64,000 nucleotides of DNA from Nitrospirillum sp034653275. GTDB taxonomy: Bacteria > Pseudomonadota > Alphaproteobacteria > Azospirillales > Azospirillaceae. Of this stretch, positions 41,656-52,353 are shown piece by piece. How positions within the stretch are numbered: the stretch's first letter is position 1; every line of letters starts with the position of its first letter. The stretch lies in contig NZ_JAYEES010000003.1 of assembly GCF_034653275.1 (NCBI RefSeq), forward strand, positions 1,612,001 to 1,676,000, written 5' to 3'. The position numbers were made by a program, and so were the translations under genes. Below the pieces are notes generated by a model, which was given only the letters and a program-made list of their open reading frames with translations, was not told where the DNA came from and did not search any database.

Positions 41656-43956
41656 CTAATGCGCGGTGCCGGTGAAGGCCGGGCTGACGAACATGCCCAG
41701 CTTGTTGAAGATCATGCGGAAGTAAATGCGGTTGCCCGACGCCAGGCCGACGCGCTGGGCGTAATCACGCTCCATGATCAGCGAGAAGGTGTAGCAGTCG
41801 TCCTGATAGGTGGTGGTCAGGCTGGTGGACACGGGGCCGCCGCCCTCGGCCAGGTTGTACCGGGTGGAAAGGCCCACCGTGTAGTACTTGAGGAAGGACG
41901 AGGTCACGCCGCCGCTGACTTCCTGCAGGTTGGCGGTGGTGTCGGCCGTGGTGCCGTTCTGCAGTTCCAGTTTGTTAATGTACAGATAGCTGCCGGACAC
42001 GCGGAAGACGGACGGGCCGAACGATCCGGTGAAATCGTGCATGCGCTGGGCGCCACTGGTCGGGTCCAGCCGGAAGCCGTAGCTGATGTCCATCCACGGG
42101 CTGGGCGTCAGCTCCAGACGGCCGACATAGTCGGACTGGCGGCTGTACAGGCCCGAATTGACCGCGAAGTCGGTGTTGTGCTGCAGGCGGTAGCTCTGGC
42201 CGAAGAACAGGGTGCTGCTGCCGCCGCCATTGCCGTAGACGCCGGCGCGAACGCCGTAGGTCACGCGCTGGCCGCCATCGAGAAGGTCCACGCCGGGGTA
42301 GCGGCTGAGGCGGAACAGGTTGGTGGAATCGAACTCGATGTCCTCGCTGTCCTCGTTCGGCAGGTCGCGGCTGTTGTGATAGTTGGGCGCGGCGGTGAAG
42401 GCCACGATGGGCTCGATCATCTCCGACACGGTGCCGTCCTCGCGCACGAAGGGCAGGCGGGTCATGATCTGGCCCTGGGGGAAGATGCGGACGCGGGTGA
42501 AGTCGTCGCGCGGGCCGCCGTTGGCCGCGTCCTTCAGGTTGCCGATGGCGTAGGCGTCGGTCCGCAGCAGGGCGTTCACGGTGGTGACCATGCCCAGGCT
42601 GTTGGTGTAGTCGCCCTGCCAGCCGCTGACCTGCGAGGCCCGGCGGGACCGCACGCCCTGTTCGCGCCAGAGGTCCAGGTATTGCGCGTCGAAGGACCAG
42701 CGGCCACCCAGCGTTTCGCCCGGCTCGCCCAGGGCGCTGTAGGTGATCAGCGGCAGGGCCACCGGCTCTTCCAACGTGTTGGACGGGCGCAGGTCCTGGA
42801 AGCCATAGATGCCGGCGTTGAAATAGTCGCGGCCGGCGAAGTGCTCGGTGTAGAGGCGGCTGGTCAGCAGCTGCTCAGCGCTGTAGTTGTAGCGCAGCAG
42901 GAAGTTGTTGTCGGTGACCCTGTTCAGGTCGAAGCCCCACCGCCAGGAATCGTCGATGTCGAAGCGGCCGATGCCCTGCGCCCAGCCGCGCAGCTCCGTC
43001 GGGCTGATGGTGCCGTTGGACGACGCCTGCGGGTTCTGCGTGTAGGTGGCGGCCCCCTGCAGTTCCAGGTAGCCGTTGGTGAAGCGCTGGCGATATTTCG
43101 TGCCGATGAGCAAGCCGTCGTTGGCGCTGGGCAGCAGGTCGAACAGCAGGTCCTTGTCCGGCGAGACGTCGTAGTAATACTTCACCCGCGCGAACATGCC
43201 CAAATTGGTGTTGTAGCCGATGGTGGGCGTCAGGAAGCCGCTGCGCCGGTCCACCGTGGGGTCGGGCATGGAGAAGGCGGGCAGGTAGGTGATGGGCACG
43301 CCCGCCACCTCGATGGTGGCGTCGCGGAAGTAAATGTCGTGCGAGGTGTTGTCGTGTGTCACCTGCTTGGCGCGAATCTGCCAGGTGGGTGGCCGCGTGG
43401 GATCGTCCTCGCACAGCTTGCAGGGGCTGTAAGTGCCGCGGGTGACGCGGGTATAGCGGCCGTCGATGCGTTCGGCCTGATAGCCCGCCAGGCGGCTGTT
43501 GTCCTGCAACAGCATGCGCGACTGGTCGACGAAGGCCTGTTTCTGGTCCTCCGTCAGCTCCGCATAGTCGCCGAACATCACCTCGCCGTCCGGCTGGATC
43601 ATGACGACGTGGCCGCTGGCGGTGATGACGTTGGAGCGCTCGCTATAGCTGATGGTGTCGGCCAGCACGACGTGGCCACCCTGCGACAGCTGCACGTTCC
43701 CGGTCGCGGTGGTGATGCCCAGTTCATTGTCCGTGTCGACCTGGTCGGCCTCCAGCAGGACGGGCGGCTGGTCCTTTTTCGGCGCGGCCTGAGGCGGCGC
43801 GGCCGGAACGGGTGCTGCCACGGGTGCTGCAGGGGGGGCGGCGGGCGCGCCGGGGGAAGGCGGCATCGGCTGCTGCTGCTGAGCCAGTGCGGTGCTGGAC
43901 ATCAGGCCGACCATCAAAGCGGCGGCGATGGCGGCACGCCGCCGCGTGGCGGCCAT
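41656..43956 (-). CDS. lptD: LPS-assembly outer-membrane protein LptD
   Basis: LptD is the beta-barrel that inserts lipopolysaccharide into the outer leaflet. The 766-residue protein has a signal peptide ending SSTALAQ, then a Gln/Pro/Ala-rich linker. An OstA/LptA-like domain follows (LLEADQVDTDNELGITTATG, VQLSQGGHVVLADTISYSER) with the conserved cysteine pair in SPCKLCEDDP, and then the C-terminal barrel (ITYLPAFSMPDPTVDRRSGF onwards). The ATG at 43956 has GGAG seven bases before it. surA, pdxA and rsmA, the usual downstream partners, are not here. Confidence 0.95.
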   Translation of the reverse strand: MAATRRRAAIAAALMVGLMSSTALAQQQQPMPPSPGAPAAPPAAPVAAPVPAAPPQAAPKKDQPPVLLEADQVDTDNELGITTATGNVQLSQGGHVVLADTISYSERSNVITASGHVVMIQPDGEVMFGDYAELTEDQKQAFVDQSRMLLQDNSRLAGYQAERIDGRYTRVTRGTYSPCKLCEDDPTRPPTWQIRAKQVTHDNTSHDIYFRDATIEVAGVPITYLPAFSMPDPTVDRRSGFLTPTIGYNTNLGMFARVKYYYDVSPDKDLLFDLLPSANDGLLIGTKYRQRFTNGYLELQGAATYTQNPQASSNGTISPTELRGWAQGIGRFDIDDSWRWGFDLNRVTDNNFLLRYNYSAEQLLTSRLYTEHFAGRDYFNAGIYGFQDLRPSNTLEEPVALPLITYSALGEPGETLGGRWSFDAQYLDLWREQGVRSRRASQVSGWQGDYTNSLGMVTTVNALLRTDAYAIGNLKDAANGGPRDDFTRVRIFPQGQIMTRLPFVREDGTVSEMIEPIVAFTAAPNYHNSRDLPNEDSEDIEFDSTNLFRLSRYPGVDLLDGGQRVTYGVRAGVYGNGGGSSTLFFGQSYRLQHNTDFAVNSGLYSRQSDYVGRLELTPSPWMDISYGFRLDPTSGAQRMHDFTGSFGPSVFRVSGSYLYINKLELQNGTTADTTANLQEVSGGVTSSFLKYYTVGLSTRYNLAEGGGPVSTSLTTTYQDDCYTFSLIMERDYAQRVGLASGNRIYFRMIFNKLGMFVSPAFTGTAH

Positions 43957-44241
43957 GGACGGCTCCGCAGTCAGGGCACGGGGGGTCAACGTGTCGCACT
44001 CCCCGTCAGCTCGCCCGAGTGCACGCAGGGGCTGGGGGTGGGGATGCCGCTGTTCCGGGCCATGTGGCCGATGTCCTTGCTCCGCTTCATGGATCACCTT
44101 CTTGCCCATGCCGTGGGCCAAGTCAACACGGCTGGCCCGTTCCACGGGTTCATCTCCCGATATCGTCGGCGCGTGACCCGGAAACACCATCCTGGGAAAC
44201 GCCACGGGCGGCACCAACCCCGCGAAGGGGCGGCGGGGATG

Positions 44242-44484
44242 TCAGGTGAAGGCCTTGAAGGTGATGATGGTGAAAGTGTCCTTGACGCCCGGCAAGGTCT
44301 GCAGGCGCTGGGTGACGAAATGGCCGATGTCCGCCTCGTCACCCAGGTAGCACTTCATCATCAGGTCGTACTGGCCGGAGATGGAATGGACCTCGGAAAC
44401 CTCTTCCAAGGTCTCCACAGCCGAATCGGCCACGTCGTAGGCCTTGCCCAGCTCGCACTTGATCTGCACGAAGATGGTCTGCAT
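44242..44484 (-). CDS. stand-alone Lrp/AsnC ligand-binding (RAM) domain protein
   Basis: The 80-residue protein consists of the RAM domain only (MQTIFVQIKCELGKAYDVAD, then SEVHSISGQYDLMMKCYLGD, ending VKDTFTIITFKAFT). There is no DNA-binding helix-turn-helix. Such single-domain Lrp relatives bind small metabolites such as amino acids and may act through other Lrp members. It lies 30 bp after the DEAD-box gene in the same direction and may be cotranscribed with it. Confidence 0.9.
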   Translation of the reverse strand: MQTIFVQIKCELGKAYDVADSAVETLEEVSEVHSISGQYDLMMKCYLGDEADIGHFVTQRLQTLPGVKDTFTIITFKAFT

Positions 44485-44514
44485 GGGATGCTTCCAAGCC
44501 TCCGGCGTTCGCCG

Positions 44515-46152
<1,638 letters not shown>

Positions 46153-46879
46153 GCGACCTTATATCTGTATGATGTGCGTCGTTAAAAGGACGGGACCCGG
46201 CGGAACCGCCGCGCCCCCCTTGGGTCAAGCGCCGGGCCGGCGGGGCCGCCATCCCGCGCCAAGCCCGTTTCTAAACGGGATCGGGGCCGCATCCAGGCCT
46301 GCACATGGCGGCCTGGCGCCGCCCATACCGGAACCACACGCGACTTGGCGGAAGTCGCGGCATGATCTAGGGTCGCGCGTTCGATATCAATTCCAGCCCG
46401 CAAGGGCAAGGATTTCCTTTAATGTCAACTGTTGTGTCATCTTCCGCGCCCGGGTCCGGCGCGGGGGGAAGGCCGTTTTCTTTTCTGTTGCCGGGTTTGC
46501 TGTACGACGCGGGGCTGTGGCGGTCCCGAATGCGCCAGTTGGCATCGAGCCAGAGGGGCGGGGCCCAATCCTCCCGCCGCCGAGTCGATGGCCGGTGTCC
46601 TCCCCGGCGCGTCGCTGGGGAGACCGAACGGCGCGGCTATCCGCCGCCCCTGGACTGGCCGGCGGAACCAGACGCCGCATGCGCGAATGGGCGGGCATGG
46701 GGTGAGGCGCCGCCAAGGGGATGTCGAGCTCGGGGCAGCCCTTGTTTTGGCCGGCGGAACCCCCATCCTCATTAAGAGATGACACGACTTTGTCACCTGG
46801 CCGGTTGCGCATCCAGCGAGAACTGGTCTAGGCTTCCCTTGTCGGCTCAACCGCCCCTTGCTTCATAAGGACGATATCC
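46153..46879. other. 727-bp gap with a possible alpha/beta-hydrolase remnant
   Basis: This is the longest stretch without an intact gene. It contains a 16-base hairpin CCCGTTTCTAAACGGG (46264-46279) and the degenerate hydrolase start described separately (46422-46540). Longer open frames here disagree with each other and have no family support. Confidence 0.5.
46422..46540 (+). pseudogene. possible N-terminal remnant of an alpha/beta hydrolase
   Basis: After a good AAGGA site the frame reads MSTVVSSSAPGSG, then FSFLLPGLLYDAGLWRSRMR. The pattern LLPGLL-x-DA-x-LW followed by Q/M-x2-LA is the usual start of alpha/beta-hydrolase family proteins. After about 40 residues similarity is lost in all frames, with no GxSxG motif found. 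The gene is probably truncated and decayed. The evidence is short, so chance remains possible. Confidence 0.35.
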
Positions 46880-47029
46880 ATGGTCACCATCGGCATCGCT
46901 GCTTTCCTCGGCCTCAGCCTGCTCGCCGCGCTGTCCATCGCCGCCGTGAAGCCGGCGGAGGCGAATGCCCATCATGGGCATGGCGGCCACGGCCATGATG
47001 ATCACGGTCACGGCGGCCACGGCCACTGA
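46880..47029 (+). CDS. small exported His/Gly-rich peptide
   Basis: The 49-residue protein starts MVTIGIAAFLGLSLLAALSI with AAVKPAEANA, a clear signal peptide. The remaining 19 residues are histidine, glycine and aspartate only, with 9 histidines. AAGGA lies eight bases before the ATG, and a strong terminator follows, so it is a real transcription unit. The tail should bind transition metals such as nickel, zinc or copper in the periplasm. I know no named family for it. Confidence 0.75.
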   Translation: MVTIGIAAFLGLSLLAALSIAAVKPAEANAHHGHGGHGHDDHGHGGHGH

Positions 47030-47100
47030 GCTTCTCCACTCCTGATTTCCGGTAATGGCGGCGCTGGTTCGCAGCTTTGCCGATCATCCGGTTTGCTTGA

Positions 47101-47129
47101 AAAAGGCCGCAGTGATGCGGCCTTTTTTT
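47101..47129 (+). terminator. rho-independent terminator after the His-rich gene
   Basis: AAAAGGCCGC pairs with GCGGCCTTTT around AGTGAT and is followed by a run of seven T, 70 bases after the stop. It separates the His-rich gene from the repeat protein. Confidence 0.9.
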
Positions 47130-47246
47130 ATTAGGCGCGAGTAAGCCCAGACCAATTATAATCTTATGCGCGGTGTACAACGGCGGGGGTGATCGCCATA
47201 TGGCCACCTTGCCTGTTGAGCTTGCGTGTTTGTTGGGGAACGCACG

Positions 47247-49556
47247 ATGGCGACCATTGTTACCGCGAATAATCGTTCGACGCTGGCGAACAGCGGCACG
47301 CTTATCGTGCAGGGGAACCGCGACACCATCGTCGGGTCCGGCAACACCATCACCCTGCTGCAGTCGACCATCAACGGCGTGACCAGCATCGTCGGCGGCG
47401 GCAACACCATCGTCGACAGTTTCGCCGGCAACACCATCGCGGTGGGGGGCGGGGTGATCTCCGTTACCGCCACGGCCGACGTGATCACCCTCCTCGGCGG
47501 CGGCAACATCGTCAATGTCAATAACAACAACACCGTCGTCGACAGCTATTCCGGCGACCATGTGTCCTTCAACGGCTTCGCCTCCAGTTTCACCGGAAGC
47601 CTGAATTTCCTGACCATCGCCAAAAGCGGCGGCCTGACCGTCAATGGCACCGGCAACCAAGTCACGCTGAACGGCTCGGGAACGCTGAACCTGAACACTT
47701 CGGGCAACGCCGTCACCGAACTGGGCAGCAACTCCACCATCGTCCTGGCCGCGACCAACCTGGTGGAAACGGTGACGGGCACGGCCGACACCGTGTTCCT
47801 GAACTACGCCAGCAACGCCCTGTCGGTGGGCGGCAGCAATATGCTGGTCCAGGCGGCGGGCAACACCATCCATGTCCTGGCCGGCGCCAGCAACGTGACC
47901 GTCACCGGATCGAAGAAGGGGGCCAACCGCCTCTACGCCGGTACCCGCACCATCACCACCCAGTCCGATCTGGCGCTGAACGGCGACGGCACGTCGCTGA
48001 ACTTCCTGTCCGGCGGCAGCGCCACCTTGACCGGCCCGGCCAACGCCAGCCCGACCACCATCCTGGGCCGCGACGCCACGCTCACCGCCGCCGGGCCGGG
48101 GTTTAACGTCAGCTTGGCGGCCAATGGCCAAACCTTGCTGGGTAATGGCGAGACCATCAGCGTGGCCGCGATCGGCGACACCATCGCCGGCACCGCCAGC
48201 ACCGTCACCGTGGCGCAGGGGGCCGCCGCCACCATCAGCGGCACCAACAACATCGTCACCGTCGGCGATGGCGGCAGGGCCGCGGTGCAGGGTGCCGGCA
48301 ATATCGTCACCGCCGTGGGCGGCGCCATCGTGGCCGCGACGGCCGCCGCCACGACGGTGGTGGCCAACGCCACGGGCGCGACGCTGTCGGGCTCGCCCGC
48401 CGCCACCATCCGCTATGATGCCAGCGGCATGACCATCAACCTGGTCAGCGGGCGCGCCTCGATCACGGGGGGCGGCAAGGTCGACACGCTGACCAACGTG
48501 GGCATCCTGCTGGCCGCCGGCAACAACGACACGCTGATCGCGGGCGGCGGCGCCACACTGTCGCTGACCGGTACGGGCGACCAGGTCACCTTGACCGGCG
48601 GCAAGAACGTCGTGCTGGGCAGCGCCGTCAGCCGCGCGACCATCACCGTCACCGCCAGCAACAGCGTCGAGAGCATCAGCGCCACCGGCGATACCATCCT
48701 GGTGCAGGGGACGGGGGATACGTTGACCCTGGCCGGCACGGGCAACCAGGTGACCACCTCGGCGGGCGGCAGCCTCATCCTGGACGCCAAGGCCAGCGCC
48801 ACCCTAAACGGGGATGGCGACACCGCGACCATCGCCAGTGGCGCCAGCCTGACAGTGACCGGCGGAAATGACACGATCACCGCCTCCGGCGCGACGCTGA
48901 CGGTGGCGGCACCCGCCGGCGCGGCCGAGACGGTCAACGGCACCAACACCGCCATCGCACTGACTGTCGCGGGCGAAACCCTGGCCCTCAACGGCACGGG
49001 CAACAGCGTGACGGCGGGCGGTGACACCATCACCCTGGCCGCCAAGTCCAGCGACACCGTCAACGGCGCCGGCAACGTGGTCACGGTTGGCGCCCAGGGT
49101 GGCCTGAAAATGACGGGGACCGGCAACGCCATCACCCTGACCGGCGGCGGGGACGCGCTGAACCTGACCGGGACCGGCAACACCATCGTCATGGCCGGCA
49201 CCGGCGCCGCCCTGTCCCTGTCCAGCAACGGGGTAGGCCCCAGCGGCGAGCTGGACCTGTTTGTCACCCATGACAAGGTCTGGCTGCAGCGCGCGGGCAA
49301 CGACCTGGTGGTGGAGCAGCTGGGGGCGGGGCAGGCGGCGCGCCTGGCGAACTGGTTCACCAGCACCAGCGCCGAGGTCGCCACCATCAAGGCCAGCGAC
49401 GGCGTGCTGTTGACGCCGACGGATGTCGCCACCCTGCTGGGCAAGATGACCACCTTCACCAACGGCCACGCGGGCTTCAACCCGCTGACCACCAGCCAGA
49501 CCAGCACCGGCAACAGCTATTATGCCGGCGCCTTGAACGGCGTCTGGCACGGCTGA
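47247..49556 (+). CDS. 769-residue repeat protein with RTX-related C-terminal domain
   Basis: The body is built of imperfect repeats of about 8-20 residues rich in G, N, T and V (for example GTGNQVTL, GAGNVVTV, GGNTIVDS), predicted to stack as a beta-helix or beta-roll. The last 110 residues (ELDLFVTHDKVWLQRAGNDL, then ARLANWFTSTSAEVATIKAS) resemble the HCBP-related domain found at the ends of large RTX-type calcium-binding proteins. It has no N-terminal signal peptide, so type I secretion from the C-terminus is likely but no transporter is nearby. The ATG at 47247 has GGGGAA before it. Function unknown; adhesion or surface structure is a guess. Confidence 0.75.
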   Translation: MATIVTANNRSTLANSGTLIVQGNRDTIVGSGNTITLLQSTINGVTSIVGGGNTIVDSFAGNTIAVGGGVISVTATADVITLLGGGNIVNVNNNNTVVDSYSGDHVSFNGFASSFTGSLNFLTIAKSGGLTVNGTGNQVTLNGSGTLNLNTSGNAVTELGSNSTIVLAATNLVETVTGTADTVFLNYASNALSVGGSNMLVQAAGNTIHVLAGASNVTVTGSKKGANRLYAGTRTITTQSDLALNGDGTSLNFLSGGSATLTGPANASPTTILGRDATLTAAGPGFNVSLAANGQTLLGNGETISVAAIGDTIAGTASTVTVAQGAAATISGTNNIVTVGDGGRAAVQGAGNIVTAVGGAIVAATAAATTVVANATGATLSGSPAATIRYDASGMTINLVSGRASITGGGKVDTLTNVGILLAAGNNDTLIAGGGATLSLTGTGDQVTLTGGKNVVLGSAVSRATITVTASNSVESISATGDTILVQGTGDTLTLAGTGNQVTTSAGGSLILDAKASATLNGDGDTATIASGASLTVTGGNDTITASGATLTVAAPAGAAETVNGTNTAIALTVAGETLALNGTGNSVTAGGDTITLAAKSSDTVNGAGNVVTVGAQGGLKMTGTGNAITLTGGGDALNLTGTGNTIVMAGTGAALSLSSNGVGPSGELDLFVTHDKVWLQRAGNDLVVEQLGAGQAARLANWFTSTSAEVATIKASDGVLLTPTDVATLLGKMTTFTNGHAGFNPLTTSQTSTGNSYYAGALNGVWHG

Positions 49557-49564
49557 AAAAGCAA

Positions 49565-49595
49565 AACGCCCGGACGGTGTTTCCGTCCGGGCGTT
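49565..49595 (-). terminator. terminator between the repeat protein and parE
   Basis: A perfect 13-bp stem (AACGCCCGGACGG with CCGTCCGGGCGTT) and a 5-base loop are followed on the minus strand by TTTTGCTTTTT, which fits termination of parE. It may also end the rightward transcript. Confidence 0.85.
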
Positions 49596-49618
49596 GTCGC
49601 ATGTACGTCCCATGAGCC

Positions 49619-51607
49619 TTAAACGTCTAGGTCCTGCGCGAACTTGGCGTTTTCCTGGATGAACTTGAAGCGCAGCTCGGGCTTGCGGCCCATCAGGCTT
49701 TCCACCAGGCTGGCCGTGTTTTCCGCGTCGTCCTTCTGCTCGGGGTCGCGGAGGTCCGGCACCGTCACGCGCAGCAGGGTGCGGCGCGCCGGGTCCATGG
49801 TGGTTTCCTTCAGCTGGCTGGGCTGCATCTCGCCTAGGCCCTTGAAGCGGCTGATCTCCACCTTCTGGTTGGCCTTGAACACGGTGGCCATCAGCTCGTC
49901 CTTGTGGGCGTCGTCGCGGGCGTAGCGGACGTTGCTGCCCTGGGACAGGCGGTACAGCGGGGGCAGGGCGAGGAACAGGTTGCCGTTCTCGATCAGCGCC
50001 GGCATCTCACGGTAGAAGAAGGTCATCAGCAGCGAGGCGATGTGGGCGCCGTCGACGTCGGCGTCCGTCATGATGACGATGCGCTCGTAGCGCAGCCGGT
50101 CGGGGGAGAAGTCCTTGCCGGCGCCGCAGCCCAGGGCCTGCACCAGGTCGCTCAGTTCCTGGTTGCCGCGCAGCTTGTCCGTGCTGGCCGAGGCCACGTT
50201 CAGGATCTTGCCGCGCAGGGGCAGGATGGCCTGGGTCTCGCGGTTGCGCGCCTGCTTGGCGCTGCCGCCGGCGCTGTCGCCCTCGACGATGAAGATCTCG
50301 GTGCCTTCGGAGCTTTGGCGCGAGCAGTCGGCCAGCTTGCCTGGCAGGCGCAGGCGGCGGGTGGGGGTCTTGCGCGCCATGTCCTTGGCGGCGCGGCGCC
50401 GCGCCCGCTCTTCCGCCTTTTCCACCAGGCGGTCCAGCAGCACCTTGGCGGCGTCGGGCGCGGCCGACAGCCAATGGTCGAAGTGGTCCTTGATGGCCGC
50501 CTCGGTCAGGCGCACGGCCTCGGCGCTCACCAGCTTTTCCTTGGTCTGGCCTTGGAACTGCGGGTCGCGGATGAAGACGGACAGCAGGATGGTGGCGCCA
50601 TCCACCACGTCCTCGGCCGTCAGGGACGGGCCCTTGCGGTTGCCCACCAGCTCGCCATAGCCCTTCAGGCCGCGCGTCAGCGCCTGGCGCAGGCCCTGTT
50701 CGTGGGTGCCGCCCTGGGGCGTGGGGATGGTGTTGCAGTAGGTGTGGCTGAAGCCCTCGTCATCCTCGGGCCAGGCCACCGCCCATTCCACGCGGCCGGC
50801 CTGGTTGGGGAAGTCGGCCTGGCCCGCGAAGGCGGTGGGGGTGACGGTGCGCCGGTCCTTCAGGGCCGACATCAGATAGTCCAGCAGCCCGTTCGGGAAG
50901 TGCAGGGTCTCAGCCGCAGGGACGGCGCTGTCATCGCTCAGCAGCGAGGGATCGCAGCTCCAGCGGATTTCCACGCCCCGGAACAGATAGGCCTTGGACC
51001 GCGCCATGCGGTACAGCCGCTCCGCCTTGAAATGCGCGCCTTCGCCGAAGATCTGGGCGTCGGGGTGGAAGCGCACCAGGGTGCCGCGGCGGTTGTTCAC
51101 CGGGCCGGCGTTCACCAGGGGCGTCAGGGGCACGCCCCGGCTATAGCTTTGCGTATAGAGGGTGCGGTCGCGGGCGACCTCCACCGTCAGCTGGTCGGTC
51201 AGGGCCGTGACGACGGACAGGCCCACGCCATGCAGGCCGCCGGAGGTGGCGTAGACCTTCCCGCTGAACTTGCCACCGGAATGCAGGGTGGTGAGGATGA
51301 CCTCCAGCGCCGACTTGCCTGGGTATTTCGGGTGGTCGTCCACCGGGATGCCCCGGCCGTTGTCGCGGATGGACACGGTGCCGTCGGCCGCCAATTCCAG
51401 GTCGATGCGGGTGGCGTGGCCGGCCACCGCCTCGTCCATGGCGTTGTCCAGCACCTCGGCCACCAGATGGTGCAGGGCACGTTCATCCGTGCCGCCGATG
51501 TACATGCCAGGGCGGCGGCGGACAGGCTCCAGCCCCTCCAGGACCTCGATGTCCTGGGCGGAATAGCTGTCTTGCTTGCGGGCGGTATTCTGAAACAGGT
51601 CGCTCAT
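49619..51607 (-). CDS. parE: DNA topoisomerase IV subunit B
   Basis: ParE supplies the ATPase of topoisomerase IV, which separates daughter chromosomes. The 662-residue protein has the GHKL ATPase domain (EVLDNAMDEA, DNGRGIPVD, GGLHGVGLSVV), the GyrB/ParE transducer and the TOPRIM domain (IFIVEGDSAGGSAKQARNRE, then MTDADVDGAHI), and ends with the short ParE-type C-terminus. Length and the absence of a GyrB insertion support ParE over GyrB. parC is not in the window. The gene is monocistronic, with a terminator at the end. Confidence 0.93.
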   Translation of the reverse strand: MSDLFQNTARKQDSYSAQDIEVLEGLEPVRRRPGMYIGGTDERALHHLVAEVLDNAMDEAVAGHATRIDLELAADGTVSIRDNGRGIPVDDHPKYPGKSALEVILTTLHSGGKFSGKVYATSGGLHGVGLSVVTALTDQLTVEVARDRTLYTQSYSRGVPLTPLVNAGPVNNRRGTLVRFHPDAQIFGEGAHFKAERLYRMARSKAYLFRGVEIRWSCDPSLLSDDSAVPAAETLHFPNGLLDYLMSALKDRRTVTPTAFAGQADFPNQAGRVEWAVAWPEDDEGFSHTYCNTIPTPQGGTHEQGLRQALTRGLKGYGELVGNRKGPSLTAEDVVDGATILLSVFIRDPQFQGQTKEKLVSAEAVRLTEAAIKDHFDHWLSAAPDAAKVLLDRLVEKAEERARRRAAKDMARKTPTRRLRLPGKLADCSRQSSEGTEIFIVEGDSAGGSAKQARNRETQAILPLRGKILNVASASTDKLRGNQELSDLVQALGCGAGKDFSPDRLRYERIVIMTDADVDGAHIASLLMTFFYREMPALIENGNLFLALPPLYRLSQGSNVRYARDDAHKDELMATVFKANQKVEISRFKGLGEMQPSQLKETTMDPARRTLLRVTVPDLRDPEQKDDAENTASLVESLMGRKPELRFKFIQENAKFAQDLDV

Positions 51608-51741
51608 ACCCCATTATAGGAGTGGGCGTCGCCGCAGTTCAAGGACCGGGGCGGCGGGTCAGCCCGGATAACCACCACATTTTGTAAGGATGCCTGCAGC
51701 ACCCTCCCAAATCGGGGGTGCCCGGCCTGGAGTACGAACCC

Positions 51742-52137
51742 ATGAACGACCAACCGCCCGCCCCCGATTTCTCCACGGCGCCGGCGCTGCGCACCTTCGC
51801 CATGCCGGCGGACACCAACGCCAACGGCGACATCTTCGGCGGCTGGGTGCTGTCGCAGATGGATCTGGCCGGCGCCGCCAAGGCCGTGCGGCGGGCGCGG
51901 GGCAGGGTGGCGACGGTGGGCATCGAGGCCATGAAGTTCTATCGCCCGGTGGCGGTGGGCGATGAGCTGAACTGCTATACCGAGATCCTGGCCGTGGGCC
52001 GCACCTCCATCCGCGTGCGCATCGACACCTGGGTGCGCCGGGGCGCCACGGGCGAGGCGGTGCAGGTGACCGAAGGCGTCTTCACTTACGTCGCCATCGG
52101 CGAAGACGGCCGCCCCCGTCCCGTCGAAGCGGAGTGA
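51742..52137 (+). CDS. acyl-CoA thioesterase, YciA-like hotdog fold
   Basis: The 131-residue protein has the family core DTNANGDIFGGWVLSQMDLA, with the conserved Asn-x-x-Gly-x-IFGGW stretch and the catalytic acidic residue in QMD. It continues with VGIEAMKFYRPVAVGDELNC. Such enzymes hydrolyse acyl-CoA esters to balance CoA pools. The ATG at 51742 has GGAG ten bases upstream. It is a single gene, divergent from parE across 134 bp. Confidence 0.9.
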   Translation: MNDQPPAPDFSTAPALRTFAMPADTNANGDIFGGWVLSQMDLAGAAKAVRRARGRVATVGIEAMKFYRPVAVGDELNCYTEILAVGRTSIRVRIDTWVRRGATGEAVQVTEGVFTYVAIGEDGRPRPVEAE

Positions 52138-52182
52138 GTGTTTGGGCGCCGTCAAGCGCCCGCCCCTTCATTTAGCTGATTC

Positions 52183-52275
52183 TTCCTAGGCCGCGACTGC
52201 GGCTGCCGGAGCGAGCACCGAAGGGCGCAGCGAGGATAAGCCAAGCGGCCGGATGGCCGCGCCCGGCGCCTGAGG
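52183..52275 (+). repeat. dispersed intergenic element, copy 2
   Basis: This is the second copy of the element at 39942-40032. The ends match well (TAGGCCGCGACTGCGGCTGC and GGATGGCCGCGCCCGGCGCC). Like copy 1 it lies just after a rightward gene and before a convergent leftward gene. Confidence 0.6.
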
Positions 52276-52292
52276 GGACACGCAAAACGAAA

Positions 52293-52323
52293 ACAGGCCC
52301 GTTCCGGTGCGGAACGGGCCTGT
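52293..52323 (-). terminator. terminator after the small lipoprotein gene
   Basis: ACAGGCCCGTTCC pairs perfectly with GGAACGGGCCTGT around GGTGC. On the minus strand it is followed by a T-rich stretch (TTTCGTTTTGCG), 30 bases after the lipoprotein stop. Confidence 0.85.
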
Positions 52324-52353
52324 AAACGTTAGGCCAAAGCCCCGACGAAGTGC

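Noticed and set aside
47530..49500. CRISPR-like or satellite DNA in the repeat-protein gene
   Set aside because: The repeats are degenerate and in frame (protein-level G/N/T repeats), without constant spacers.
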